A stretch of 64,000 nucleotides of DNA from Bordetella trematum (GTDB lineage Bacteria; Pseudomonadota; Gammaproteobacteria; Burkholderiales; Burkholderiaceae_B), in NCBI RefSeq assembly GCF_900078335.1, contig NZ_FKBR01000019.1:165655-229654 (forward strand). The letters are read 5' to 3'. Below the pieces are notes generated by a model, which searched no databases, was not told the DNA's origin, and saw only the letters and a list, made by a program, of their open reading frames with translations. Both the position numbers and the translations under genes were made by a program. Within the stretch, counting starts at the first letter, position 1. Each line of letters begins with the position of its first letter. Shown here piece after piece: positions 47,473 through 57,198 of the stretch.

Positions 47473-48062
47473 GCGTTTTGTCAGGCGTTCGACGCCAATG
47501 CTTGGCGCGTGCCCTGCGCCTGAGCGTTGCCTTGGGCGTGGCGGCCCTGGCGGCCTGCAGCGGCCTGCCCAAGTCCGAAGACGTGGCGGGCGACGCCTTT
47601 GCCCGCGGCGGGCGGTTCGCGATCTCGGCCACCGAGTTCGATGGCCGCCAGCAAGCGGTGCAGGGCGGGTTTCGCTGGCAGGACAATGGCCGCGATTATG
47701 TGCTGGACCTGACCAATCCGCTGGGCTCAATCGAGGCGCGGGTCGAGGGCGCTCCGGGGCACGCGCTGCTCACGCGCGCCAACGGCTCGACGCTGCAGGC
47801 CCCAGACCCCGACAGCCTGGTGGAGGACGCCCTTGGCAGTCCGGTGCCGGTGTCGGATCTGCGCTACTGGTTGCGCGGCCGCGTGGCGCCGCAGACATCG
47901 GATGTGCAACGAAACGAGGCCGGTCAGCCGGTGCAGTTCGTGCAGAACGGCTGGCATGCGCGGCTGTCGCGCTATGACGCGGCGGGGCCGCGGCTGCTGG
48001 TGCTGGAGCGCCAGGACGCCGGCCGGCGCATTCTGGTGCGCCTGGTCGTCGATCAGCCCTGA
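47469..48062 (+). CDS. lolB: Outer-membrane lipoprotein receptor LolB
   Basis: 197 residues, GTG start overlapping the upstream gene by 4 nt. A lipobox LAAC (C30) follows a hydrophobic signal, so the protein is lipidated. LolB accepts lipoproteins from LolA and inserts them into the outer membrane. The body shows FAISATEFDGRQQAVQGGFRW-like strands and WLRGRVAP, typical of the half-barrel fold. Its position between the TPR gene and ispE is the usual betaproteobacterial order. Confidence 0.9.
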   Translation: MSVLSGVRRQCLARALRLSVALGVAALAACSGLPKSEDVAGDAFARGGRFAISATEFDGRQQAVQGGFRWQDNGRDYVLDLTNPLGSIEARVEGAPGHALLTRANGSTLQAPDPDSLVEDALGSPVPVSDLRYWLRGRVAPQTSDVQRNEAGQPVQFVQNGWHARLSRYDAAGPRLLVLERQDAGRRILVRLVVDQP

Positions 48063-48092
48063 GCGGCGCCATCTGCCACCGAGTACGCCATC

Positions 48093-49019
48093 GTGACGCT
48101 TTACGACGTTCCGGCTCCGGCCAAACTGAATCTGTTCCTGCACATCGTTGGCCGGCGCGCCGACGGATATCACCTGTTGCAAAGCGCCTTCCGCTTCATC
48201 GACCTGTGCGACGAGCTGTCCTTCGAGGCGCGTGGCGATGGCGTCATCGAGCGGGACTACACGCTGGAAGGGGTCACGCCCGACCAAGATCTGATCGTGC
48301 GCGCCGCGCGCAGCCTGCAGGCTGCCACCGGCACGTCGCAAGGCGCGCGGATCGGCTTGCGCAAACGCATCCCGCAGGGCGGCGGACTGGGCGGCGGCTC
48401 CAGCGACGCGGCGACCACGCTGGTGGCGCTCAATCGCCTGTGGGGCTGCGGACTGTCGCGTCGCGAGCTGATGGCGCTGGCTCTGCCGCTGGGCGCCGAT
48501 GTGCCGGTATTCGTATTCGGCCAGGCGGCCTTCGCCGAGGGCGTGGGCGAGGATCTGCAGCCACTGACGCTGCCGCCGGCGGCCTATCTGGTCCTGCAAC
48601 CGCCGGTCAGCGTGCCGACGGCTGAAATATTTTCAGCCCCGGATTTGACACGCGATTCAAAACGCGTCAGAATTACGGACTTTCTTGCTTTGCCTACTTC
48701 TGGCTTCGGCCAGAACGACATGCAAGCGGCAGTTTTTCAGCGCTACCCGCTTATCCGGGATGCAGCAGAAACGCTGGCGGCGCTGGGAATTCCGGTGCGC
48801 ATGTCAGGTTCAGGCGCCTGTCTTTTTGCTGAGTTTGCGGATTTGTCCGCTGCGAAAAAAACAGAAGCCGATTTGGCAAAGTTAGAAAATACCGCTATAA
48901 TGCGCGGCGCTGATAGAAAAATCAGCGACACGCAAACCGGCGTTAAACTGGAATTTCGTTTGATCAAGGCATGCGCCGGATTAAATGAACATCCACTAAA
49001 ACACTGGATTGCAAACTAG
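48093..49019 (+). CDS. ispE: 4-diphosphocytidyl-2-C-methyl-D-erythritol kinase
   Basis: 308 residues; GHMP kinase of the MEP isoprenoid pathway. PAPAKLNLFLHI with K11, and the ATP loop PQGGGLGGGSSDA (~residues 94-106), plus the C-terminal MSGSGACLFAEF motif. The last ~50 codons are markedly AT-rich compared with the rest of the gene, because the promoter of the downstream tRNA-Gln gene lies within them (48873-48901). The stop codon is 1 nt before the tRNA. Confidence 0.96.
   Translation: MTLYDVPAPAKLNLFLHIVGRRADGYHLLQSAFRFIDLCDELSFEARGDGVIERDYTLEGVTPDQDLIVRAARSLQAATGTSQGARIGLRKRIPQGGGLGGGSSDAATTLVALNRLWGCGLSRRELMALALPLGADVPVFVFGQAAFAEGVGEDLQPLTLPPAAYLVLQPPVSVPTAEIFSAPDLTRDSKRVRITDFLALPTSGFGQNDMQAAVFQRYPLIRDAAETLAALGIPVRMSGSGACLFAEFADLSAAKKTEADLAKLENTAIMRGADRKISDTQTGVKLEFRLIKACAGLNEHPLKHWIAN
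48873..48901 (+). promoter_or_regulatory. Near-consensus sigma-70 promoter for tRNA-Gln inside ispE
   Basis: TTGGCA (48873-48878), a 17-nt spacer, and a perfect TATAAT (48896-48901). Expected start near 48908, about 112 nt before the mature tRNA, so a 5' leader must be removed by RNase P and other nucleases. Confidence 0.75.
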
Positions 49020-49020
49020 T

Positions 49021-49097
49021 TGGGGAGTCGCCAAGCTGGTTAAGGCACCGGATTTTGATTCCGGCATGCGAAGGTTCGAATCCTTCCTCCCCAGCCA
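49021..49097 (+). tRNA. tRNA-Gln (anticodon TTG)
   Basis: 77 nt including an encoded CCA. Acceptor arm TGGGGAG (49021-49027) pairs with CTCCCCA (49087-49093); anticodon stem CCGGA/TCCGG (49048-49052, 49060-49064) encloses TTTTGAT with anticodon TTG at 49055-49057; the T-loop GTTCGAATC is present. Decodes CAA (and CAG by wobble). Confidence 0.97.
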
Positions 49098-49108
49098 ACC
49101 AAATTCAT

Positions 49109-49163
49109 AAAAAAGCTGTTGAACTCCGCCGATGGAAACTGGCTCAGGTTCAGCGGCTTTTTT
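49109..49163 (+). terminator. Probable intrinsic terminator after tRNA-Gln
   Basis: A stem of A6-GCTGTTGAAC (49109-49124) with GTTCAGCGGC-T6 (49148-49163), including two G-U pairs, with a 23-nt loop and six T residues. It closes the tRNA transcript before prs. Confidence 0.6.
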
Positions 49164-49262
49164 GTTTTCGGGGGCTTGCGCGGCTCTGAGTCGTCGCGCG
49201 GCAGACAATATTTGGACTGCAGGCCCCGGCCCGGCACAGTTTCGAACGACCATCACAGCATC

Positions 49263-50213
49263 ATGGCAAACGACAGCTTCATGATTTTCACGGGCACGGC
49301 TAACACCCGCTTGGCCGTGGACGTAGTCAACCATCTGGACATGTCCCTGGGGAAAATGACCGTCGGGCGTTTCTCGGATGGCGAAGTGATGGTCGAGATC
49401 AACGAGAATGTCCGCGGCAAGGACGTCTTCGTGCTCCAGCCGACCTGCGCGCCGACCAACGACAACCTGATGGAAATCATGGTGATGGTCGATGCCCTGC
49501 GTCGCGCTTCGGCCGGCCGCATCACCGCCGCCATTCCCTATTTTGGCTACGCCCGCCAGGACCGCCGCCCGCGCTCGGCGCGCGTGGCCATCTCGGCCAA
49601 GGTCGTTGCCAACATGCTGCAGGTCGCCGGCGTGGACCGCGTCCTCACCATGGACCTGCACGCCGACCAGATCCAGGGCTTTTTCGATATCCCGGTCGAC
49701 AACATCTATGCCGGCCCCATCCTGCTGGGCGATATCTGGCGCCGCAACTTCTCGAACCTGGTCGTGGTGTCGCCTGACATCGGCGGCGTGGTTCGTGCGC
49801 GCGCCCTGGCCAAGCAGCTCGAGGCCGACCTGGCCATCATCGACAAGCGCCGTCCGCGCGCCAACGTCTCCGAGGTGATGAACATCATCGGCGAAGTCGA
49901 CGGACGCACCTGTATCATCATGGACGACATGGTCGATACCGCCGGCACGCTGTGCAAGGCCGCCCAGGCGCTGAAGGATCGTGGCGCGGGCGCGGTGTAT
50001 GCCTATTGCACGCACCCGGTGCTGTCGGGCGGCGCGATCGAGCGCATCGCCGCCTCGTCGCTGGATGAGCTGGTCGTCACCGACACCATTCCGCTGTCCG
50101 AAGAAGCCCAGGGTTGCGGCAAGATCCGCCAGCTGTCGTGCGCGGCGCTGCTGGGCGAGACCATTCTGCGTATTTCCAACGCCGAGTCGGTCAGTTCGCT
50201 GTTTGCGGACTGA
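49263..50213 (+). CDS. prs: Ribose-phosphate pyrophosphokinase
   Basis: 316 residues from the ATG at 49263 ([11 protein letters not shown]); an in-frame extension upstream runs into the tRNA terminator and is rejected. It makes PRPP from ribose-5-phosphate and ATP. Signatures: [34 protein letters not shown], and the PRPP loop [12 protein letters not shown]. Order tRNA-Gln, prs, rplY, pth, ychF is the common proteobacterial arrangement. Confidence 0.97.
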   Translation: MANDSFMIFTGTANTRLAVDVVNHLDMSLGKMTVGRFSDGEVMVEINENVRGKDVFVLQPTCAPTNDNLMEIMVMVDALRRASAGRITAAIPYFGYARQDRRPRSARVAISAKVVANMLQVAGVDRVLTMDLHADQIQGFFDIPVDNIYAGPILLGDIWRRNFSNLVVVSPDIGGVVRARALAKQLEADLAIIDKRRPRANVSEVMNIIGEVDGRTCIIMDDMVDTAGTLCKAAQALKDRGAGAVYAYCTHPVLSGGAIERIAASSLDELVVTDTIPLSEEAQGCGKIRQLSCAALLGETILRISNAESVSSLFAD

Positions 50214-50332
50214 TTCTGCGGCGTTCTGAATTTGCCCGCCACTGGTCGCGGTGGGGGGCAAACCCATGCCGGGCATGTCGCCCGGCATGTCGTTAACCGG
50301 CGAATTCTTCGCCAGAAAGTTTGGAGTCATCC

Positions 50333-50926
50333 ATGAAATTCAATGCCACTGCGCGTAGCGTCCAGGGTACGAGTGCGAGCCGCCGCCTGCGCCGCGCGGG
50401 TCGTGTCCCCGCCATTGTTTATGGTGGTGAAGGTGCCCCGCTGAACGTCGAACTGGATCACAACGAGATCTACCATGCCCTGCGCAAGGAACAGTTCCAC
50501 GCTTCCATCCTGACCATGGCGATGGAAGACGGCAAGACCGAACCGGTGCTGCTGCGCGCCGTTCAATGGCACCCCTACAAGCAACAGGTGCTGCACGTCG
50601 ACTTCCAGCGCGTGAGCGCCAACCAGGCGCTGCACACCAAGGTGCCGCTGCACTTCATCAACGCCGAGACCTCGCCGGCCGTCAAGCTGAGCGGCGCCAT
50701 CATTTCGCACATCATCAACGAAGTCGAAGTGACCTGCCTGCCGCAAGCCCTGCCGCAGTTCATCGAAGTGGACCTGGGCAACCTGCTGGGCGGCGCTTCG
50801 CTGCACCAGAAGGACATCGTTCTGCCCAAGGGCGTGACCTTCACGCACCCGAACGATGAGCTGGTCATCGTCTCGGCCGTCACCAAGGGTGGCGGCGAAG
50901 CGGCTGAAGAAGCTGCTGCCGAGTGA
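50333..50926 (+). CDS. rplY: 50S ribosomal protein L25/general stress protein Ctc
   Basis: 197 residues from the ATG at 50333, with GGAG 6 nt upstream. The long (CTC/TL5) form: an N-terminal 5S rRNA-binding domain (~1-95: [17 protein letters not shown]) and a beta-rich C-terminal domain (~100-185), ending in an acidic Glu/Ala tail. Followed by a good terminator at 50958-50994. Confidence 0.96.
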   Translation: MKFNATARSVQGTSASRRLRRAGRVPAIVYGGEGAPLNVELDHNEIYHALRKEQFHASILTMAMEDGKTEPVLLRAVQWHPYKQQVLHVDFQRVSANQALHTKVPLHFINAETSPAVKLSGAIISHIINEVEVTCLPQALPQFIEVDLGNLLGGASLHQKDIVLPKGVTFTHPNDELVIVSAVTKGGGEAAEEAAAE

Positions 50927-50957
50927 TCGGACGGCGGGATAGCCTCCCGCTGCCCCG

Positions 50958-50994
50958 AACCCTGCGCCTGCGATTTGCATGCGCAGGGTTTTTT
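50958..50994 (+). terminator. Intrinsic terminator after rplY
   Basis: A perfect 10-bp stem AACCCTGCGC/GCGCAGGGTT (50958-50967 and 50981-50990) with a 13-nt loop and a six-T run ending at 50994. The pth start codon follows 20 nt later, so pth may need its own promoter or read-through. Confidence 0.8.
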
Positions 50995-51013
50995 ATGTTC
51001 TAAACACGCCATC

Positions 51014-51601
51014 ATGTCCGAACCGATACGCCTGATCGTCGGGCTGGGCAATCCCGGCCCCGAATACGAAACCACCCGCCACAATGCCGGCTTCTGGCTG
51101 GCCGATCATCTGGCTGATGACCTGCGTGCGACCTTCGCACCGGAGAAAGGTTTTTTCGGCCTGGTTGCCAAAGCCCGCTTCGAAGGCGAGAACGTGCTGC
51201 TGCTCAAGCCGGCCACCTATATGAACCGCTCGGGCCAGTCGGTGGGCGCGCTGGCGCGCTTCTACAAGCTGACGCCGGAGCAGGTGCTGGTGCTGCATGA
51301 CGAACTCGATCTGCTGCCCGGCCAGGTCAAGATGAAGCAGGGTGGCGGCCACGCCGGCCACAATGGCCTGAAAGACATCCAGGCGGCCCTGGGCTCGCCC
51401 AATTTCTGGCGTTTGCGCATCGGCATCGGCCATCCGCGCAGCCTCAACCTGGCGCAGCAGGTTGCCGACTTCGTGCTGCATGCTCCGCGGCGCGAAGAGC
51501 AGGCCGAGATCGATCGCGTGATCGACCGCTGCCGCGTCGCCACGCCTGCCTTGCTGCGAGGCGATTTCGCTGCGGCCACGCGCCAGCTGCGCGAGGCCTG
51601 A
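51014..51601 (+). CDS. pth: Peptidyl-tRNA hydrolase
   Basis: 195 residues from the ATG at 51014. Releases tRNA from prematurely dropped peptidyl-tRNA. Active-site elements: [17 protein letters not shown] with catalytic H23, [17 protein letters not shown], and [11 protein letters not shown]. An earlier in-frame start (50975) would overlap the terminator and is unlikely. Its stop overlaps the next start (TGATG). Confidence 0.97.
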   Translation: MSEPIRLIVGLGNPGPEYETTRHNAGFWLADHLADDLRATFAPEKGFFGLVAKARFEGENVLLLKPATYMNRSGQSVGALARFYKLTPEQVLVLHDELDLLPGQVKMKQGGGHAGHNGLKDIQAALGSPNFWRLRIGIGHPRSLNLAQQVADFVLHAPRREEQAEIDRVIDRCRVATPALLRGDFAAATRQLREA

Positions 51602-52347
51602 TGACGGCCTTTGCCAGGCGCCTGACGCTGCGCCAGGAGATCGCCGATTTCTGGCGTTTCCTGCGCCGCCCCACGCTTGCCGGCCGCTTCGGGCCGCGCG
51701 AAGGCGGACGCTGGGCCGACTGGTATCCGCACATCGGTCTGGGCCGTCTGATGGCCTGGGCCGGTTTGCTGTGGCTGGTGAATCTTTTCGTGCTGGGGCC
51801 GATCGCCATCAGCGCCGCGGGCGCCGGAGGCGCGCAGCATCGCATGGATTTGCGCGATCTGCCCTGGGTCGCGGCCATTTTCTGGGCGCCGGTCGTCGAG
51901 GAAATGCTGTTTCGCTACGGCTTGCGCCGTCCTCTGCAGGCCTTGTGGGTCGTGCCATTGATGGCGCTGGCCGTCTATTGGGGGCCGCGCGACTGGACCC
52001 TGTTCATCGCCGCCATCGTCGTGCTCGCCGCCGTCTGGCTGAGCGGGCGACGCGCCCGCTGGTCGATGACGTTGGGCCGATCGTATTGTGCGCACTACGG
52101 CTGGGTCTTTCACCTTGCTGCGCTGGCCTTTGCGGGCGTGCACCTGAATAATTTCGCGCTCAATCAGATGCCGCTGTGGCTGCTGCCCTTGCTGGTGTTG
52201 CCGCAATGGCTCACCGGGCTGGTACTGGGCTGGATGCGCACGCGACGCGGCATCGGCGCCTGCTTCGCCCTGCATGCCGTTTTCAACGCCGGCCCCATGC
52301 TGCTGATCAGCCTGCTGCTGACGCTGCAGCCGTCGCTGGCTCCCTGA
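51601..52347 (+). CDS. CPBP/CAAX-type intramembrane protease-like protein
   Basis: 248 residues with about six membrane helices. The EExxxR motif (E100, E101, R105 in [12 protein letters not shown]) and later histidine-containing segments (FAGVHLNN and ALHAVFNAG) define the CPBP intramembrane glutamic protease family (Abi/Rce1-like). It is coupled to pth through a TGATG overlap. Substrate unknown; bacterial members include bacteriocin-immunity and membrane quality-control proteins. Confidence 0.85.
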   Translation: MTAFARRLTLRQEIADFWRFLRRPTLAGRFGPREGGRWADWYPHIGLGRLMAWAGLLWLVNLFVLGPIAISAAGAGGAQHRMDLRDLPWVAAIFWAPVVEEMLFRYGLRRPLQALWVVPLMALAVYWGPRDWTLFIAAIVVLAAVWLSGRRARWSMTLGRSYCAHYGWVFHLAALAFAGVHLNNFALNQMPLWLLPLLVLPQWLTGLVLGWMRTRRGIGACFALHAVFNAGPMLLISLLLTLQPSLAP

Positions 52348-52432
52348 GGCGGCCCAGCGGTTAAACTCCAGCCTATCCCTTTATCACTCCGTCCGCCTGC
52401 CCTGGCGGGCTTCGCTCTCAGACAGGAATTCC

Positions 52433-53524
52433 ATGGCTCTGCAATGCGGCATCGTCGGCCTGCCCAACGTCGGCAAATCGACGCTCTTCAATGCTCTGAC
52501 CCGCGCTGGTATCGCGGCCGAGAACTACCCGTTCTGCACCATCGAGCCCAACGTGGGCGTTGTCGAAGTGCCGGACCCGCGCCTGGAAAAGCTGGCCGAG
52601 ATCGTCAAACCCGAGCGCGTGCTGCCGGCGACGGTTGAGTTCGTCGACATCGCCGGCCTGGTGGCCGGCGCCAGCCAGGGCGAAGGCCTGGGCAACCAAT
52701 TCCTCTCGCACATTCGCGAAACCGATGCCATCGTCAATGTGGTGCGCTGCTTCGAAGACCCCAACGTCGTGCACGTGGCCGGCAAGGTCGACCCCATCGC
52801 CGACATTGAAGTCATCGAAACCGAGCTGGCCCTGGCCGACCTGCAGACCGCCGAGAAGGCCCTGCACCGCCACGCCAAGACGGCCCGTTCGGGCGACAAG
52901 GAAGCGCAGCGTCTGGTGAGCGTGCTGGAGAAGGTCATCGCCCACCTGAACGAAGCCAAGCCCGTGCGCTCGCTGGGGTTGTCGGATGAAGACATGGCCC
53001 TCATCAAGCCGCTGTGCTTCATCACCGCCAAGCGCGCCATGTATGTCGGCAACGTCAGCGACGACGGCTTCGAGAACAACCCCATGCTGGACCGCCTGGT
53101 CGAATTCGCCAAGCAGCGCAACGCGCCGGTGGTGGCCATCTGCGCTTCCATCGAGTCCGAGATCGTGGACCTGCCCGACGAAGACCGTCAGGCCTTCCTG
53201 GCCGACATGGGCATGGAAGAGCCGGGCCTGAATCGCCTGATCCGCGCCGCCTTCAAGCTGCTCGGCCTGCAGACCTACTTCACGGCCGGCGTCAAGGAAG
53301 TGCGCGCCTGGACGGTCGCCATCGGCGCCACCGCCCCGCAGGCCGCCGGCGTCATCCACACAGACTTCGAACGCGGCTTCATCCGCGCCCAGACCATCGC
53401 CTACGAAGACTTCATCGCCTTCAAGGGCGAGCAGGGCGCCAAGGAAGCCGGCAAGATGCGCGCCGAAGGCAAGGAATACATCGTCCAGGACGGCGACGTG
53501 ATGAACTTCCTGTTCAACGTCTGA
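52433..53524 (+). CDS. ychF: Redox-regulated ribosome-binding ATPase YchF
   Basis: 363 residues. Obg-family P-loop NTPase: GLPNVGKST (residues 9-17), [17 protein letters not shown], a coiled-coil insertion, and a C-terminal TGS domain ([12 protein letters not shown] to VMNFLFNV). YchF binds ATP rather than GTP and acts on ribosomes and stress responses. A strong hairpin follows. Confidence 0.97.
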   Translation: MALQCGIVGLPNVGKSTLFNALTRAGIAAENYPFCTIEPNVGVVEVPDPRLEKLAEIVKPERVLPATVEFVDIAGLVAGASQGEGLGNQFLSHIRETDAIVNVVRCFEDPNVVHVAGKVDPIADIEVIETELALADLQTAEKALHRHAKTARSGDKEAQRLVSVLEKVIAHLNEAKPVRSLGLSDEDMALIKPLCFITAKRAMYVGNVSDDGFENNPMLDRLVEFAKQRNAPVVAICASIESEIVDLPDEDRQAFLADMGMEEPGLNRLIRAAFKLLGLQTYFTAGVKEVRAWTVAIGATAPQAAGVIHTDFERGFIRAQTIAYEDFIAFKGEQGAKEAGKMRAEGKEYIVQDGDVMNFLFNV

Positions 53525-53560
53525 TCTTCCCGCTCTCTGCCACCTTGGTGGCAGAGAAGG

Positions 53561-53598
53561 AAAAGCCCGGCCCGGAGTCATTCCGGGCCGGGCTTTTT
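53561..53598. terminator. Strong bidirectional terminator after ychF
   Basis: A perfect 16-bp stem (53561-53576 with 53582-53597) with a 5-nt loop, A-run before and T-run after, between ychF and the convergent siderophore receptor. A second hairpin (CTCTGCCACC/GGTGGCAGAG, about 53535-53556) precedes it. Confidence 0.88.
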
Positions 53599-53629
53599 CA
53601 TGGTGCGTTGTCGTGGGCCGGCTGCGACG

Positions 53630-55738
53630 TCAGAATCTGTAGTTCACATTCAGGGTGACGCTGCGTTCGGCGCCGAAGTAGCAGAACTCCAGCGAGTTGC
53701 AGGCCGCGACGTATTGCTTGTCGAACAGGTTCAGAACATTGAGGCGGGCGCTCAGGCCCTTGGCGCCGAGGTTGGCGAAATCGTAGCCCACGGCCAGGTC
53801 GACGAGCGTGTACGAGGGCAGCGTGTGGGTGTTGGCCCGGTCGGATTGAATGCCTGCGACATGGCGCACGCCCAGGGCGGTGCTCAGGCCTTGCAGCCGG
53901 CCATTGTGGTGATAGTCGGCCCACAGGTTGGCCATGTGCCGGGGCGCATAGACGGCGCGTTTGCCCTGGTTGCCATCGTCGCTGCGGGTGTAGCGGATGT
54001 CGTTGTAGCTGTAGTTCGCCTGCAGGCGCAACTGGCGGGTGAGCCAGGTGTCGGCTTGCGCTTCCAGACCGCGTGAGCGAATCTTGCCCACGGCCCGGTA
54101 GGGGTCGGTGGGCTGCTCCTTGGTGGCGACGTTTTTCTGCTCGATGCTGAATACCGACAGGGCGTACAGGTCGCGGCTGTCTGCGGGCTGGTATTTGAGC
54201 CCCGCCTCCCACTGTTCGCCTTGCATGGGTTTGAGCAGCTTGCCGCCGGCGTCGACAAAGTTGGTGGGGGTGAAGGCGGTCGAATAGCTGACATACGGCG
54301 CCACGCCGTTGTCGAACAGGTAGAGCAGGGCGGCGCGGCCGCTGAACTGGTGGTCTTTCAGGGTGCTGCTCAGGCCGGTGTCGCGGTTGGTGCTGCGGAT
54401 ATCAACGCTGTCATAGCGTCCGCCCAGAGTCAGGCGCCATTGATTCCAGGACATCAGATCCTGCATGTAGAGGCCGGTCTGTTTGAGTTTGTGCCGCTCA
54501 CGCGTGGATGGGTAGCGGGCGCTCGGCCCGCTGCCATAGACAGGATCGAAGGCGTCGATGGCAGGAAAGGCGCCGGATGGCCAGTCGACGTCGTTTTTGC
54601 GTTGTTGATAGTCCAGCCCGGTGAGCACACGGTGGCTGATCGAACCGGTGTCGAAACTCAGCTCGATCTGGTTGTCGACGGTGAAGGCGTGCAGGCTTTC
54701 GTCGCTGCCGGAGTAATAGCGGGTCAGTTCGGTAGGCGAGGCCCAGCCATAGGCATAGACCTGGTCCAGCTTGACGGTGGACTGGAGGTACTGCGCGTTC
54801 TGGCGAAACGCGGCCGTGTCGCCGAAACGATGTTCCAGGGCATAGGCAAGCAGAGTCTGGTTGCGGCGAAAACCTTCATGGCCGGGTTCGCCTTCATAAA
54901 AAGAACGTGAGAGTTTGCGGCCGTTGCGTGGCACGACCGTGCCCTCATAGGGCAGGCCGGAATGGTAGCCGCCCTCCGGTTCGCGCTGCAGATAGGCCAT
55001 GAGATCCAGCGTGGTATCCGGCGTGACATTCCAGGTGAGCGACGGCATCAGTACGTAGCGCTCTTCCCTGACCTTGTCGACCTGGGTGTCGCTGCGACGC
55101 GCCTTGGCGTCCAGGCGCCAGGCAAGCCGTCCGTCGGCGGCGGTGTCGTTGAGGTCCAAGGCGCTGTAGCGCTGCCGGTTGGTGCCGACACCGATCTCCA
55201 CTTCGCCGAAGGTGTCGAACTCGGGCCTGCGGGTCTGCAATGCCACGATGCCGCCCGGCGACGATTGGCCGTAGAGCACGGCCGCCGGGCCCCGCACGAC
55301 CTCGATGCTCTCCAGGAACCAGGGGTCGATCACCAGCGAACTGTGCGAATTGGTGTCGCCCAGGATCTTCAGCCCGTTGAGATAGGTGTTGCCCAGGCTG
55401 CCATCGGAGAAGCCGCGCAGCACCAGATAGTCGAACCGGTTCGAGGCGCCAACCTGGTTGCTGAATACGCCAGGCGTGTAGGAGACGGCCCGTTGGACGC
55501 TGACGGCGCCCTGCTGCTGCATCTGCGATTGGGAAATGACCGATACCGCCTGAGGGGTTTCGACCAAGGGTGTCAGCAGCTTGGTGGCGCTTTGCTGCGC
55601 GCTGACGCGGACGGCACCCAGGGTAGGCGCTTCATCCGCGGTGGGGCTGGGCGTCGGCTGGGCGTGGCTGGCTGTGCCCAGGCCCGTGGCCAGGAAGGCG
55701 ATGGCCAGGCGGAACGGGCTGCGGTGCTGCGCAATCAT
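53630..55738 (-). CDS. TonB-dependent siderophore receptor (FhuA-like)
   Basis: 702 residues. Signal peptide (to about SHAQ), a TonB-box-like segment LGAVRVSAQ, a plug (ETPQAVSVISQSQM, DYLVLRGFSDG, VVRGPAAVLYGQSSPGGI) and a barrel ending NYRF. The sequence is of the hydroxamate (ferrichrome/ferrioxamine) type. A Fur box sits just upstream (55764-55776), and an AraC regulator is 108 nt upstream on the same strand, so the receptor is probably induced by its own siderophore when iron is low. Two cysteines near the C-terminus (AACNSLEFCYFG) are a family feature. Confidence 0.92.
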   Translation of the reverse strand: MIAQHRSPFRLAIAFLATGLGTASHAQPTPSPTADEAPTLGAVRVSAQQSATKLLTPLVETPQAVSVISQSQMQQQGAVSVQRAVSYTPGVFSNQVGASNRFDYLVLRGFSDGSLGNTYLNGLKILGDTNSHSSLVIDPWFLESIEVVRGPAAVLYGQSSPGGIVALQTRRPEFDTFGEVEIGVGTNRQRYSALDLNDTAADGRLAWRLDAKARRSDTQVDKVREERYVLMPSLTWNVTPDTTLDLMAYLQREPEGGYHSGLPYEGTVVPRNGRKLSRSFYEGEPGHEGFRRNQTLLAYALEHRFGDTAAFRQNAQYLQSTVKLDQVYAYGWASPTELTRYYSGSDESLHAFTVDNQIELSFDTGSISHRVLTGLDYQQRKNDVDWPSGAFPAIDAFDPVYGSGPSARYPSTRERHKLKQTGLYMQDLMSWNQWRLTLGGRYDSVDIRSTNRDTGLSSTLKDHQFSGRAALLYLFDNGVAPYVSYSTAFTPTNFVDAGGKLLKPMQGEQWEAGLKYQPADSRDLYALSVFSIEQKNVATKEQPTDPYRAVGKIRSRGLEAQADTWLTRQLRLQANYSYNDIRYTRSDDGNQGKRAVYAPRHMANLWADYHHNGRLQGLSTALGVRHVAGIQSDRANTHTLPSYTLVDLAVGYDFANLGAKGLSARLNVLNLFDKQYVAACNSLEFCYFGAERSVTLNVNYRF

Positions 55739-55763
55739 GGTTTCCAGGTTCTGAATTTATGCG

Positions 55764-55776
55764 AATGAGAATTATT
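55764..55776. promoter_or_regulatory. Fur box of the siderophore receptor
   Basis: AATGAGAATTATT (55764-55776) agrees closely with the centre of the Fur consensus (AATGATAATCATT), 26-38 nt before the receptor start codon. Predicts iron repression. Confidence 0.75.
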
Positions 55777-55846
55777 GCTTCTCGTGCTGCCCAATGGCTA
55801 TGCAAGCTGGCGTATTGCGTATGCGAGCCGGCAAGGCAGGCGTGAT

Positions 55847-56791
55847 TCAGGTATGCCGGCTGGGAGAGGTGCCGTAACGCTTGCGAAAGGCCGTGGCGAA
55901 ATTGGTGGCGTGCCCATACCCGGACAGATGGGCCGCCTGTTGGACCGAATAGCCTTGCTGGAGGTAATGGCTGGCCAGGGTCAGGCGCTGCTCACGCAGA
56001 TAGTGGAACACCGGCGCGCCGAACAGAGCGCGGAACTTGCTGCGAAAACTGCTGACGCTCATGGCCGCCAGATCGGCCAGCTGTTCCACGGTGTAAGCCT
56101 GGGCCGGGGCATGGTCGAGTTGGAAGCGGATTGCCTCCAGGCGTTCGCGCTCGCCGGGGGAGAGGCTGGCCGGCTCGGCCGGCCAAGCCGCTTGCAGGCC
56201 GTGAGCGAGCAGTTGCAGGGCCAGGCCCTCGAGCATGAGCCGCTGCGCCGGGCCGCCAGAGGTCTGGCGCGCCTGCCAGTGTCGCAGCGACTGCAGCAGG
56301 GCGGCGGGAACGGGCCAGCAATGGCACAGGGGGCGCGCAGGCAGGGCAATGTCATGCCAGCGGGCGGCGTCCGCGCCCAGGCGGCTGTCCAGGGCGAGGG
56401 TCAGGGTTTGCAGATGCTGTCCGCAGCCATGGAAGGCGCGCAACGCGGTATCGCTGTCCAGGCGGGCAATGAGTGCCGTGCCCGCCTGCGCCTGGTACTG
56501 GCGGGCAGCGATCTCCAGTTGCACGCTGCCTTGCAGTACTACCAGGAGAAAGCAGTTGGTGTGGCCGGTCGAGCGTGTTTCGTAGGGCCGCAGGACGTCC
56601 AGGCGGGAATGGGTCGCGTGCAGTCCGGACGGCAGCATCAATTCCTGGACGCTGCCGCGCAGCACGACGGCGTGGCGCGCTGCGGCCGATTGCCTCGGGA
56701 AATGGTAGTCAATGCCGAAGCGTTCGCCGAAGCCGTGCAGATCGGCGATGGACAGTTGCGCCGGCAAGGGGGGTGATGTGGAAAGCTCCAT
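55847..56791 (-). CDS. AraC-family transcriptional regulator of the siderophore receptor
   Basis: 314 residues from the ATG at 56791; an in-frame extension to 56842 would run through the Fur box at 56819 and is rejected. N-terminal effector domain; C-terminal double helix-turn-helix (~residues 215-314: TVEQLADLAAMSVSSFRSKF and the second helix pair QQAAHLSGYGHATNFATAFRKRYG). AraC proteins next to siderophore receptors, such as PchR or the Bordetella AlcR/BfeR type, sense the ferric siderophore. No strong ribosome-binding site is seen, so the start could be a little different. Confidence 0.88.
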   Translation of the reverse strand: MELSTSPPLPAQLSIADLHGFGERFGIDYHFPRQSAAARHAVVLRGSVQELMLPSGLHATHSRLDVLRPYETRSTGHTNCFLLVVLQGSVQLEIAARQYQAQAGTALIARLDSDTALRAFHGCGQHLQTLTLALDSRLGADAARWHDIALPARPLCHCWPVPAALLQSLRHWQARQTSGGPAQRLMLEGLALQLLAHGLQAAWPAEPASLSPGERERLEAIRFQLDHAPAQAYTVEQLADLAAMSVSSFRSKFRALFGAPVFHYLREQRLTLASHYLQQGYSVQQAAHLSGYGHATNFATAFRKRYGTSPSRHT

Positions 56792-56818
56792 CGGTCGCAA
56801 CACTTTGAGCGGGATCGT

Positions 56819-56831
56819 AATGATAATCGTT
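56819..56831. promoter_or_regulatory. Fur box of the AraC regulator
   Basis: AATGATAATCGTT (56819-56831) matches the Fur core AATGATAATCATT at 12 of 13 positions, 28-40 nt before the AraC start. So both regulator and receptor appear iron-repressed. Confidence 0.8.
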
Positions 56832-56842
56832 GCTATGCTCAA

Positions 56843-57198
56843 AATACAGGATAAACCGCTGGGGCATCCGCCGGGATCCGGTCGTCATTTTGTGTCGCGC
56901 GCCCATGGTTTCTCATAGGCGTTGCGGGCGGGGCGTTCATGTCCGTCGCCGGCGGGGTGGCCGGAGTTGCCGTCCGGGTCGGGATTGTCCTTTTGCCGCT
57001 TCTGCTACCTGGAGGGTTATTGAGGCTAGGTGGCGAGCTTCTCTGCCGGGCTTTCTGGGCGGTGCGGGCTTATTGGGTTGCTCCAGCATCTGTTAATGCC
57101 ATGCCCTGTCTGGCAAGTTTTGCGCCTGCCGGGGAGCGGCAGGCGGTCGGGATCGTGCTTGCCGATTGCACGGGCCGTGGCGAGAAAAGGAGGCAACG
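56843..57198. other. 356-nt intergenic region before the DUF421 gene
   Basis: I see no convincing gene here. Short frames on the plus strand lack plausible starts and overlap each other. The perfect AAGGAGG site near 57190 belongs to the DUF421 gene. Confidence 0.5.

Noticed and set aside
53630-56791. Naming the AraC/receptor pair bfeR/bfeA
   Set aside because: The receptor is of the hydroxamate (FhuA-like) type and shorter than the enterobactin receptor; gene names would overstate the evidence.
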